Under the pieces are notes generated by a model. It did not search any database. It had not been told where the DNA came from and was given only the letters and a program-made list of their open reading frames with translations. Of a stretch of DNA of 64,000 nt, positions 41,498 to 49,832 are shown piece by piece (position 1 is the stretch's first letter; each line of letters starts with the position of its first letter). Position numbers and translations under genes: made by a program. Source of the DNA: Azorhizobium sp943371865 (GTDB lineage: Bacteria > Pseudomonadota > Alphaproteobacteria > Rhizobiales > Xanthobacteraceae); assembly GCF_943371865.1 (NCBI RefSeq), contig NZ_CALRWL010000008.1, positions 62,001 to 126,000 on the forward strand, given 5' to 3'.

Positions 41498-43417
41498 ATG
41501 AAAACCGAAATCATCGAGCATCTGGGCGAAAGCGACATCCTCCTGCCGGCCCTGATCGCCGAGGCTTTGCGCGCCAATGACCGGATCAAGGTGCGTTTGA
41601 GCGTGCTCCAGGCCGCCGCCCGCCATGCCCGCCGCCCCGATGGCCCCGCCATCACCCTGGCGGACGAATGCCGCTCCGCCGGATTGGAGCCGCTGGATGG
41701 CCTGATCGCGGCGGCCGCGCCGTCGCAGGACAAGATCGCGGCGCCGGGGCTCAAGGACCTGGGTCAGGCGATCTGGGACGATGCCGCCGCCATGCTGCGC
41801 GGCGTCGTGGCCGGGGACGCCGAAACCGGAGCCACAGCGCAGGCGCGGCTTGAGGCCCTGCGCGCCGCCCACACCCTGGGCGGCGATGACGCGCTCGCGG
41901 CCGACGAAATCGCCCGTCTCACCAGCATTTCCGACCAGGGCGCCGACAGCCTGCACCGTCTGGTGATGGACCTGCACAAGGCCTTGAACCAACTCGCCAC
42001 CGAGCATGCGGAAGAAAATGTGGCCGGCGCCCATGTGTTCGGGCTGCGGCCGGAGGATCATCGCCCGGTGGAAGCCTTCATGCGCGGCCTCGATGCCACG
42101 CGGAAACTCAAGTTCGACCATCCCGGCCTTGGCACCAATGCGGCCCGCACCGGCACGCGCATCACCATCCAGAACGACATTGGCGAGACCGATGCCCATG
42201 TGGTGGTCATTGCGGTGGAGCCGGGCGCCGTGACGGTCACTTATACGGACGTGCATCTGGCGCGGGCCAAGTTCTTTACCGGCCTGACCCGGGATTTCGA
42301 CATCCAGTGGAGCGGCCTTGACCGCAAGACCGCCGAGGGGCTCGGCGACGACGGCGTGTTCTATCTGGTGACCGGGCGGTGCGAGACCCGCGACCTGGCG
42401 GTGCGCGACGATCTGCTGGAGGCGCTGGGCTCGGCGCTGGTGTTCCTCATCGACTGGAACAAGGCGCGCAAGGTGCTGCGCACCTGGGTGCCCAAGACCG
42501 AGGCGGTCCGCATTCTCGATTGGGCGGCCCGTAACCGGTTCGGCCACCGCGCCTTTCTCGCCTTGGGTGGCAGCGGTCTGGTGGCGGCGGCGGTGCAGCA
42601 CGCCGCTCCCGGTCGCATCGGCTTCGGCGAGCGGCTGGACGAGACCCTGGGCCGCGAGGCGGCGGTGGATTTTCTCAAAGCGGTGCTGCGCATCTCCACC
42701 GAGGCGCTTCTGGCGGGCAGTTCGGTGCGGCTGGCGCGCGATCGCATCGAGGCGGAGCTCGCCCGGCACCTGGAGCGGGTGGAGGCGACCCTGCTGGCCA
42801 TCGTCGTGAGGCAGGCGGGCCTCGCCCGCGAGATCGCCGCCGAGATTGCCAACGCCATCTTCGAGCAGCAGGCGGGGCGTCCGTTCGACCGCGCGCGCCT
42901 TGCCACCCGCGCCCGCCTGCGGGAGGAAAAGGCCGACCGGATCGCCGTCGATGCCCGCCAGAAGGTGGTCCGCTTCGGTGCCGCGCCGGGCATCGAACGC
43001 CTCGCCGATCAGGTGGAGGAGGCCGTGGATGAACTGGAGCAGGGCGCCTTCGTCGCCTCCCTCCTGCCAACCGTCCTGGCCGCCGATCTCCTCGGGCCGC
43101 TGGCGGACCTGTGCGCCTTTGCGGTGCAAGGGGCGGAAGCTGCGGCGTCCGGGGCAGCCGCCGCCGCGGCGGTTCCCGAAGGTCATCAGGTGGATTCGGA
43201 AGATGCGCTGGCCTGTGCCGGCCGGCTGAGCGAACTGGAGCATGCCGCCGACACGGCGGAGCGCGCGGTCACCGGCAAGGTGCTCCAGGGCAGCTTCGAC
43301 CTCAGCACGTCCCTATGCGCCCTGGACCTGGCCCGGGCGCTGGAACGGGCGACCGATCGTTTTGCGGGCTTCGGCTACCAGTTGCGCAACCACGTCCTGG
43401 CCAATCTCGCCGTCTGA
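41498..43417 (+). CDS. Large PhoU/DUF47-like helical protein of unknown function
   Basis: This 639-residue protein starts at an ATG preceded by GAGGGG. The N-terminal ~190 residues are helical. Residues ~200-320 look mixed alpha/beta (ITIQNDIGETDAHVVVIAVEPGAVTVTYTDVHLARAKFF in reduced form). From ~390 on it is helical again with PhoU/DUF47-like repeats such as REEKADRIAVDARQK, LADQVEEAVDELEQGAF and SELEHAADTAERAV. PhoU-type bundles bind metals and act in phosphate control. It is followed after 86 bases by a PPDK-like gene on the same strand, so the two probably work together. The whole protein is not a family I can name. Confidence 0.7.
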   Translation: MKTEIIEHLGESDILLPALIAEALRANDRIKVRLSVLQAAARHARRPDGPAITLADECRSAGLEPLDGLIAAAAPSQDKIAAPGLKDLGQAIWDDAAAMLRGVVAGDAETGATAQARLEALRAAHTLGGDDALAADEIARLTSISDQGADSLHRLVMDLHKALNQLATEHAEENVAGAHVFGLRPEDHRPVEAFMRGLDATRKLKFDHPGLGTNAARTGTRITIQNDIGETDAHVVVIAVEPGAVTVTYTDVHLARAKFFTGLTRDFDIQWSGLDRKTAEGLGDDGVFYLVTGRCETRDLAVRDDLLEALGSALVFLIDWNKARKVLRTWVPKTEAVRILDWAARNRFGHRAFLALGGSGLVAAAVQHAAPGRIGFGERLDETLGREAAVDFLKAVLRISTEALLAGSSVRLARDRIEAELARHLERVEATLLAIVVRQAGLAREIAAEIANAIFEQQAGRPFDRARLATRARLREEKADRIAVDARQKVVRFGAAPGIERLADQVEEAVDELEQGAFVASLLPTVLAADLLGPLADLCAFAVQGAEAAASGAAAAAAVPEGHQVDSEDALACAGRLSELEHAADTAERAVTGKVLQGSFDLSTSLCALDLARALERATDRFAGFGYQLRNHVLANLAV

Positions 43418-43503
43418 CATCCGCGCCGATCCAACGCCTGGGCGCCAGTCCCAGCGCCCGAAGCCGGACACACCGAACCACTGTTTCAATGGAGGCTGCC
43501 ACC

Positions 43504-45099
43504 ATGCGGATCGTACGCATCGGACAGGGATCGACGCAGACGCCCTCTGCGGACGTGATCGGCGCCAAGGCCGCCAATCTCGCACGCATGGCCAACTTGG
43601 GCCTGCCGGTGCCGCCGGCTTTCGTGCTGCCGGTGGCGCTGTGCGCGGCCATCGTGCGCGGCGAGCCGGGCGCGCGGCGCAAGCTGGAGGACGGGCTCGC
43701 CGAGGGCATCGCCTTTCTGGAGGCGGCCACCGGCCATCGGTTCGGCGATCGGCGCCAGCCCTTGCTGGTGTCGGTGCGCTCGGGGGCGGCGCGCTCCATG
43801 CCGGGCATGCTGGATACGGTGCTGAATGTGGGGTGCAGCCGCGAGGCGGTCACCGGACTGATCCGCATGACCGGCCATCCGCGCTTTGCCTGGGACTGCC
43901 GGCGGCGGTTCCTGGAAAGCTACGGCAGTGTGGTTCTTGGCCTGGCGGCGGAAGATCTCAGCCGTGCCCGTCACGACATTCTGACGGCGGAAGGCGTGAG
44001 CGACGAAACGGACCTGGATGGCGAGGCGCTGGAGCGTCTGGCGGACGCCTATGCCACGGTGATCGCCGGCGAGGATCATCTGCTCCCCGATGCGCCCATG
44101 GATCAGGTGCGGGCCGCGGCTCAGGCCGTCTATCGCTCCTGGACCAGCCCGCGCGCCCGCGCCTATCGCCAGATCGAGCATCTGGAGGCGCTCGAAGGAA
44201 CGGCGGTCACGGTTCAGGCCATGGTGTTCGGCAATCGCGGCTTCACTTCCGGTGCGGGCGTGGCCTTCTCCCGCGACCCTTCCACCGGGGCATCGGAGCC
44301 GGTGATCGACGTGCTGCTGGCAGCCCAAGGGGAGGAAGTGGTCTCCGGCAGCCGCACGCCCGAGACCGAGTCGGCGCTGGTGCGCGCCGCGCCGGTGGCG
44401 GCGGCGCAATTGCGCGAGGTTCTGGTGCGCCTGGAAACCGCCTTCGGCGACGTTCAGGATGTGGAATTTACGGTCGAAGATGCCAAGCTCTGGATCTTGC
44501 AGACCCGCGCCGCCAAGCGCACCCCCCGGGCGGCGCTGCGCTTTGCCGTCGCCTTGGTGCAGGAGCGGCTGATCGAGCCGGCGGAGGCGCTTCGGCGCCT
44601 GGAGGGCGTTGATCTCGATGCGCTGGTCACCCAGCGTCTGGCGGATGCGGGCGCCATCGCGGCGACCGGAACCGGCGCCTCCACCGGCGTCGCGGTCGGT
44701 CGGGCCGCGTTCGATGCCGCCAGCGCCGAGCGGCTGGCCGCGAGCGGTGAGCCGGTCATTCTGCTGCGTCCGGATACCAGCACCTCCGACGTGGTGGGGT
44801 TCTCGGTGGCCGCGGGCATCATCACGGCGGTGGGCGGGCGCACCGCCCATGCGGCGCTGGTGGCGCGGCAAATGGGCAAGCCCTGCATCGTCGGCTGCGC
44901 GGCGCTGACCGTGGACGCACTGCATCACAGCGCGGAACTGGCCGGGCATGCGCTCAAGGAGGGGGACTGGCTCTCCATGGACGGCGATGCCGGCACCGTG
45001 CAACTGGGGCGGGCGCAGGTGGTGAGCGAGAAGCCGGAGGCCGATCTCGCCCAGGTGGCGATGTGGCGGAGCCACAGCCGGGAAGCGGCCTGCGCCTGA
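43504..45099 (+). CDS. PPDK-like phosphotransferase lacking the PEP/pyruvate domain
   Basis: This 531-residue protein has the ATP-grasp domain of pyruvate phosphate dikinase (VIGAKAANLARMANLGLPVPPAF; SVRSGAARSMPGMLDTVLNVG; GNPRFAYD-like GHPRFAWD) and the swivelling phosphohistidine domain with H449 in GGRTAHAALVARQMGKP. It ends soon after, so the C-terminal TIM barrel that binds PEP/pyruvate in ordinary PPDK (about 870-900 residues) is missing. The MPGMLDTVLN signature is of the Pi-using PPDK lineage, not PEP synthase. It may transfer phosphate from ATP to an unknown acceptor. Its partner is the PhoU-like protein upstream. Confidence 0.82.
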   Translation: MRIVRIGQGSTQTPSADVIGAKAANLARMANLGLPVPPAFVLPVALCAAIVRGEPGARRKLEDGLAEGIAFLEAATGHRFGDRRQPLLVSVRSGAARSMPGMLDTVLNVGCSREAVTGLIRMTGHPRFAWDCRRRFLESYGSVVLGLAAEDLSRARHDILTAEGVSDETDLDGEALERLADAYATVIAGEDHLLPDAPMDQVRAAAQAVYRSWTSPRARAYRQIEHLEALEGTAVTVQAMVFGNRGFTSGAGVAFSRDPSTGASEPVIDVLLAAQGEEVVSGSRTPETESALVRAAPVAAAQLREVLVRLETAFGDVQDVEFTVEDAKLWILQTRAAKRTPRAALRFAVALVQERLIEPAEALRRLEGVDLDALVTQRLADAGAIAATGTGASTGVAVGRAAFDAASAERLAASGEPVILLRPDTSTSDVVGFSVAAGIITAVGGRTAHAALVARQMGKPCIVGCAALTVDALHHSAELAGHALKEGDWLSMDGDAGTVQLGRAQVVSEKPEADLAQVAMWRSHSREAACA

Positions 45100-45128
45100 C
45101 TTTGCCTGGCGGTGCGTCAGCGGGGAAC

Positions 45129-45150
45129 ACGGGCGCCGAGTGGCGCCCGT
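45129..45150 (+). terminator. Intrinsic terminator after the PPDK-like gene
   Basis: ACGGGCGCC (45129-45137) pairs perfectly with GGCGCCCGT (45142-45150) around a GAGT loop, followed by CTTGTCGT. It stands between the PPDK-like gene and the convergent transglutaminase-like gene. Confidence 0.7.
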
Positions 45151-45190
45151 CTTGTCGTCGTGCCCTCAGGCTTGCGGCAAAGGGTGATGC

Positions 45191-45997
45191 TCAGACGATT
45201 TCGTCGGTCCACACCTTGAAGCTGACCAGCGAATTGGGGCCGAAGGTGTGGGTGATCGGCACGTCCGAGGCATCGCGGCCCTGGGCGATCAGCACCCGGC
45301 CGATGCGCGGGATATTGTTGCGCGCATCGAACGTATACCAGCGCCCGTCGAGGAAGGCCTCGAACCAGCCGGCAAAATCCATCGGGCCGTAGGGCGGCGG
45401 CATGCCGATGTCACCGAGATAGCCGGTGCAATAGCGAGCCGGAATGTTCATGCAGCGGCAGAAGGCGATGGCCAGATGGGCATAGTCGCGGCACACGCCC
45501 TTGCGCTCGTTGAACACTTCCCATGCGGTCATGGTGGGGCGGGCGTGCTCATAGCCGAACTGGATATGGTGATGGACATAGTCGCAGATCGCCTGCACCC
45601 GGGGCCATCCCAGCGGCGTGTTGGCAAACAGCTCCCAGGCTGCGGTGGTGAGCCGGTCGGTCTCGCAATAGCGGCTGCCCAGGAGATAGACCAAGGTCTC
45701 CGAGGGCAGGTCTTCCACGGCGGACTGGCTGGCCCAGGGCACCACCACATCCGGCAACCCCGTGTCGCGGATCAGGCCATCGGCGGAAATGCGGAAGCGA
45801 CCGGCGGGCGCCACGATGCGGCTGCACCAATTGCCGAAGCCGTCGCGGTACGGCGTGATGGGAACGGACGGGCTGGTGGTCAGATAGTCGGGAATGATGA
45901 TGTCGGAGGCGCGGGTGAAATGGGCACCCAGCACCATCACCATCGGGGTCGGCTGCGGGAAGTCGTAGATAAGCTCGTATCCGATGCGGATTTTCAT
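45191..45997 (-). CDS. Transglutaminase-like superfamily protein
   Basis: This 268-residue protein has an N-terminal beta domain and a transglutaminase core with C169 in ERKGVCRDYAHLAIAFCR and the aspartate D224 in YTFDARNN. In classical members the catalytic histidine lies in an HAW.E motif; here the same place reads FAGWFE (A209). So it may be inactive, or use another residue. There is no signal peptide. Neighbours give no pathway. Homologues often occur beside alpha-E and circularly permuted ATP-grasp genes, which are absent here. Confidence 0.8.
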   Translation of the reverse strand: MKIRIGYELIYDFPQPTPMVMVLGAHFTRASDIIIPDYLTTSPSVPITPYRDGFGNWCSRIVAPAGRFRISADGLIRDTGLPDVVVPWASQSAVEDLPSETLVYLLGSRYCETDRLTTAAWELFANTPLGWPRVQAICDYVHHHIQFGYEHARPTMTAWEVFNERKGVCRDYAHLAIAFCRCMNIPARYCTGYLGDIGMPPPYGPMDFAGWFEAFLDGRWYTFDARNNIPRIGRVLIAQGRDASDVPITHTFGPNSLVSFKVWTDEIV

Positions 45998-46326
45998 CCC
46001 GCCTCCTCGTGGCGGTTCCGGCGGTCGGGAGACCGCGCCTTCCTATGCGGCCACAGGTCATCCTACGACACGTTTTATTCACCGCGCACCCATTTGCTGC
46101 ACTGCAAAGCTTAAATAGTTCGGCATTGGATTCCCGTGTGCCGCAGAACAGTGCGAAAAACGGATGTGGTGGATCCAGGTCACGGCCCGCAGCCCTTCTT
46201 GCGGTGAGGGATCGGCACCGCGTCCGCACGCTTGCCCCGCGCGCGCCCTGTCCGCCGCCTTCGGCCTGTGCCATCGTCGGCGCCGCTCGCCCTGCCACCG
46301 GAGCCACACGCGGCAAGAGGGGACCG
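45998..46326. other. Divergent promoter region, transglutaminase-like / arginase-family genes
   Basis: No gene is apparent in these 329 bases. The stretch around 46060-46130 is lower in GC than its surroundings (GCAAAGCTTAAATAGTTCGG) and is the likely promoter area. AGAGGGG at 46316-46322 is the ribosome-binding site of the arginase-family gene. Confidence 0.4.
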
Positions 46327-47364
46327 ATGCCGGAACTTGAAGCGGGCCCGGAAACGGGGCCACATGCGGGGCCGGACATCGGGCCAACCGCTGACCGCCC
46401 GATCATCGCCCTCCACGGTGTGCCGGTGGATGATGGCGCCAGTCGCCCCGGTGCCGGTCTGGGGCCTGCGGCCTTGCGCATCGCCGGTCTCGCCGCGCGC
46501 CTGGAGGAACTCGGGCATCGGGTCACCGACCATGGCGATATCCTGCTGGACGGCCTGAGCGCCTATCTGGTCCCGCCCTCCCGCAGCGCGTCCGACTATG
46601 CCACCTCGCCACGGGCGCGCCAGGAGGCCGTCCTGGCGCTGGCCCGCCGCACCAGTGCGCAGGCTTGTGCCAGCCTCGCGGCCGGCGCGTTGCCGGTGTT
46701 CCTGGGGGGCGATCACAGCCTGTCCATGGGCTCGGTGGCGGGCGTGGCCCGCTATTGCCAGACCGTCGGGCGCCCGCTGTTCGTGCTCTGGCTCGATGCC
46801 CATGCGGATTTCAATACCCCCGACATCTCGCCCTCCGGCAATCCGCACGGCATGGTCCTGGCGCTGCTGTGCGCGGAGCCGGCGTTCGCGGCCGATGTGG
46901 ATGCCAGCTGGCATGCGCCGCTGAACCCGGAGAATGTCACCATCCTCGGCGCCCGCTCCCTGGACCGGGAGGAGCGCAACCTGCTCGCGGCCCGCGGCGT
47001 CGATGTGGTGGACATGCGCCTGATCGACGAATGGGGCGTCACCGCGCCGCTGCGCCGCCTGCTGGAGCGGGTGGCGGCGGCGGGCGGCCACCTGCATGTG
47101 AGCCTCGACGCCGATGTCATGGACCCCGGCCTGGCGCCGGGCGTGGGCACCCCGGTGCCGGGCGGCCTCACCTATCGCGAGGCGCATCTGGTCATGGAAC
47201 TGCTCCATGACAGCGGCCTGGTGGGCTCGCTGGATCTGGTGGAGCTGAACCCGATCCTGGATCACGCCGGCCGGACCGCCGATCTGCTGGTGGATCTGGC
47301 CGGAAGCCTGTTCGGGCGCCGCATCCTTGAGCGGCCGCCCGCCCGCCACCGCTCAGGCGGGTAG
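46327..47364 (+). CDS. Arginase/agmatinase-family hydrolase
   Basis: This 345-residue ureohydrolase has the dimanganese ligands in GGDHS (H130), DAHADFN (D157, H159, D161) and SLDADVMDP. It probably hydrolyses arginine to ornithine and urea, because the ELNPILDHAGRTADL end is arginase-like, but guanidino-acid hydrolases look similar. The ATG at 46327 follows AGAGGGG. The preceding open frame is not family-like. Its 3' end overlaps the convergent aspartoacylase-family gene by 12 bases. Confidence 0.85.
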   Translation: MPELEAGPETGPHAGPDIGPTADRPIIALHGVPVDDGASRPGAGLGPAALRIAGLAARLEELGHRVTDHGDILLDGLSAYLVPPSRSASDYATSPRARQEAVLALARRTSAQACASLAAGALPVFLGGDHSLSMGSVAGVARYCQTVGRPLFVLWLDAHADFNTPDISPSGNPHGMVLALLCAEPAFAADVDASWHAPLNPENVTILGARSLDREERNLLAARGVDVVDMRLIDEWGVTAPLRRLLERVAAAGGHLHVSLDADVMDPGLAPGVGTPVPGGLTYREAHLVMELLHDSGLVGSLDLVELNPILDHAGRTADLLVDLAGSLFGRRILERPPARHRSGG

Positions 47365-48522
47365 GAGCTTTCCGTGCCGCTCCGGCCGGGCGACGGCGCC
47401 GGCCACCTTGCCGACGACCTTTCCCGGCCAGGCATAGGTCTGGCTGTGGCGGGCAAACAGAATGCCGTCGGTGCCCGCCGTGATGTCCACCTGCGGTCCC
47501 AGCGGATCGATGATCCGCGCCACCACCTCGCCGGCGCGCACCGTCGCGCCGAGCTTGGCGATATAGGATACCAGCCCGCCCATGGGCGCCTTCAACTGCT
47601 GCATGGCCTCCAGACCGGTGGCGTCACAGAGCGCGGCCGGGGCCGGGGAGGCCGCGCCGGCAACGACGCCACGGCGCTGGAGAAAGCCCAGCAAGGCGGC
47701 GGCGGTGGCATCGGCATAAGCCTCGTCCACATCGTCATTGCACCCCAGTTCCAGGGTGGCGGACAGGCAGGCGGGCGGAATCGGATGGTCGGGATAGCGC
47801 TTCGCCAGCGTCCACCACGGGCCGCCACAAGCCTCGTCGAACGGATGGCCGCCGGAGACTTCCGCCAGCAGCACCGCCTGCGCGGCGATGTCGGCTGCCA
47901 GGTCCTGCGCCCCCGGCCATAGGGGCGTGCCGAGATACATGTGCGGCACCGCCTGATTGTCGGCGTGGAGATCGAGGGCGAAGTCGGCGTCGTGGGCCAG
48001 GGTCAGCAGCAGGTGCCGCAGGGCATCCACCTCCCGCGCCGGGACCATGTCCTGCGCCATGCGGGCGAGCGCCGCCGTCATGGCCGCGCGGATGGCGGCG
48101 ATGTTCGCCTGCGGGTCCGGCCCCAGCTGCGGGCCGATGTCGTCGCCGATCTCGGCGGCGAGATCGGCATAGTCGCGATTGAAATTGCCGAGGCTGCTCA
48201 GATCATAGCGCCCGAGCAGAAAGCCGCTGACCTGCTGGGCAAAGCCGATGGGATTGGCCAGCGGCAGCACGACGATCTCGCCGAGGATCTCGCCCCGCGC
48301 GGCGGCCTCTTCCAGGCGGGCGGCCAGCGCGCGCAGCACCAGCATGCCGGGAAACTCATCCGCATGCAGACCCGCCTGGAGATAGGCCTTGGGGCGGGCC
48401 CCCGGCGTGCCGAAGCGCAGCACGCGCACCGCGCGCTCCGTGCCCGGCGCGGCGGCGGGCAGGGGAAACGTCTCCCGCAGAACCGGAGAGGGCAGAACCG
48501 GAGAGGGGGTGTGGGGGTCCAT
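47353..48522 (-). CDS. Succinylglutamate desuccinylase/aspartoacylase-family protein
   Basis: This 389-residue zinc carboxypeptidase-like deacylase has zinc ligands in QAGLHADEFPG (H and E) and a third in LDLHADN. A C-terminal biotinyl-like beta domain (LKAPMGGLVSYIAKLGATVRAGEVVARI) is usual in this group. These enzymes deacylate N-acyl amino acids. Neighbouring arginase suggests amino-acid turnover, but no substrate can be read. The ATG is at 48522. Confidence 0.8.
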   Translation of the reverse strand: MDPHTPSPVLPSPVLRETFPLPAAAPGTERAVRVLRFGTPGARPKAYLQAGLHADEFPGMLVLRALAARLEEAAARGEILGEIVVLPLANPIGFAQQVSGFLLGRYDLSSLGNFNRDYADLAAEIGDDIGPQLGPDPQANIAAIRAAMTAALARMAQDMVPAREVDALRHLLLTLAHDADFALDLHADNQAVPHMYLGTPLWPGAQDLAADIAAQAVLLAEVSGGHPFDEACGGPWWTLAKRYPDHPIPPACLSATLELGCNDDVDEAYADATAAALLGFLQRRGVVAGAASPAPAALCDATGLEAMQQLKAPMGGLVSYIAKLGATVRAGEVVARIIDPLGPQVDITAGTDGILFARHSQTYAWPGKVVGKVAGAVARPERHGKLLPA

Positions 48523-48609
48523 GGTCGATCCTCGCAGCGCGGCGCCCGAATGCGTCCCCGCTTCCTAGACCTCCGGCACGGCGAGGGCGAATCCCCGGTA
48601 GGCCGCCGG

Positions 48610-49476
48610 CTACAAGCGCGCGACGATGAAGCGCGAGCCGCCGAAGGGCAGGGATGCACCGGCGGCGATGAGGCGCCGCTCCAGATCCAGCGCCATCTCG
48701 AACCCCCGGTCCACCGCGCGCGGCAGGCTGTGTTCGGCGCTGGGATCGAACGGGGCATCCGTCCGCTCCATCATGCGCTGCAGGAACATCAACGGCAGCA
48801 GCGACGACACGAAGGAGGTATCGCGCACGAGGGTCAGACCGGCCGCGACGCATTTCTCCGCCAGTTCGCCGCGCCGATAGCGCCGCTTGTGATGGGAGTA
48901 GACATCCACCCGGCTCCACAGGAATGGATGCTGCGGCACCGACAGCATCACGCCGCCACCGGGCGCCAGCGCCGCTACCATCCGCTCCAGAACCTGCGTG
49001 TCTTCCTCGATATGCTCCAGCACGTCGAAAGCGCAGATCAGGTCGAATTCGCGCGCGAACGGAATGGCGCGCGCATCCATCTGCAGCAGCTCGACCTTGC
49101 CGCCCAGGCGCCGGGCGGCGTGGGCGAGGCCGTTGACGTAGATTTCGCTGCCGCTGATGGCGGCCTGCGGAAGCGCCTCGCCCAGCGCCCGGGTCACATA
49201 GCCGGTGCCACAGCCCAGCTCCAGCACCCGGCCGGCGCGGGGGAAATAGCGCCTCGCCAGATCCTGGATCAGGCGGTTGCGGGCGCGGAACCAGAAGCTG
49301 CCGTCCTGAAGCGTGTCCAGATTGTCATGGGATGCGGCCGCCATGCCGTCGTTCTCGGTGGCCAGGTCCGGCGCGAAACACGGGAAGCCGTCGATGCGGA
49401 CGGGGGAGAAGCCGCAATGGCCGCAGTGCCAGTCGGCGTCAACCTGCGTGCTCTGGCACTGGAGACAGAGCCTCAT
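48610..49476 (-). CDS. Class I SAM methyltransferase with N-terminal zinc ribbon
   Basis: This 288-residue methyltransferase begins MRLCLQCQSTQVDADWHCGHCG, a four-cysteine zinc ribbon, then the SAM motif VLELGCGTGYVTRALGEALP and DLICAFDVLEHIEEDT. A later basic stretch YSHHKRRYRRGEL is common in bacterial surface-glycan methyltransferases. The second of two nearby ATGs (49476) has AGGA at the right distance. It is divergent from the glycan cluster and may belong to it. The acceptor is unknown. Confidence 0.8.
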   Translation of the reverse strand: MRLCLQCQSTQVDADWHCGHCGFSPVRIDGFPCFAPDLATENDGMAAASHDNLDTLQDGSFWFRARNRLIQDLARRYFPRAGRVLELGCGTGYVTRALGEALPQAAISGSEIYVNGLAHAARRLGGKVELLQMDARAIPFAREFDLICAFDVLEHIEEDTQVLERMVAALAPGGGVMLSVPQHPFLWSRVDVYSHHKRRYRRGELAEKCVAAGLTLVRDTSFVSSLLPLMFLQRMMERTDAPFDPSAEHSLPRAVDRGFEMALDLERRLIAAGASLPFGGSRFIVARL

Positions 49477-49832
49477 GCGCATCTTCCTCGCGTTGGACGG
49501 GCGCGGGCAGGCGCCGGGCGGGGACCCTGGAACCACCATCGGCAGCGGCGCGGATCTGCTGCGCGATGTAGCCGTGGCGTCGGGCGGATGCAAAGCCTAA
49601 AGGACATGTGGACAAGGCCGCGCCGCTTTCGCGCGTGCCATTGCACGCCGTCTGCCCGGCTTTTACTTTGCCGCGCAACCGTAAGGTGAAGGCACGGCGT
49701 CCTGCTGAGCCGACCACGCTGTGCGCGGCGCTGGGGCGCATGTGCCGTGGAGGGCTCGGTGTTTTGACGCACCTGACATCGCGCGCGCAGGACGCAACGG
49801 CCGCTCACGCAGCGCTGTCGGCCTCAGGCCCC
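49477..49832. other. Divergent region between the methyltransferase and the glycan cluster
   Basis: The plus-strand frame of the next gene is open from 49608, but that part has no membrane or domain signal. I treat the stretch as the promoter region. No inverted repeat or clear promoter pair stood out. Confidence 0.4.

Noticed and set aside
47353..47364. 12-base overlap of arginase-family and aspartoacylase-family genes as a possible annotation error
   Set aside because: Both stop codons are clear and both proteins have normal C-termini; a convergent overlap of this size is ordinary.
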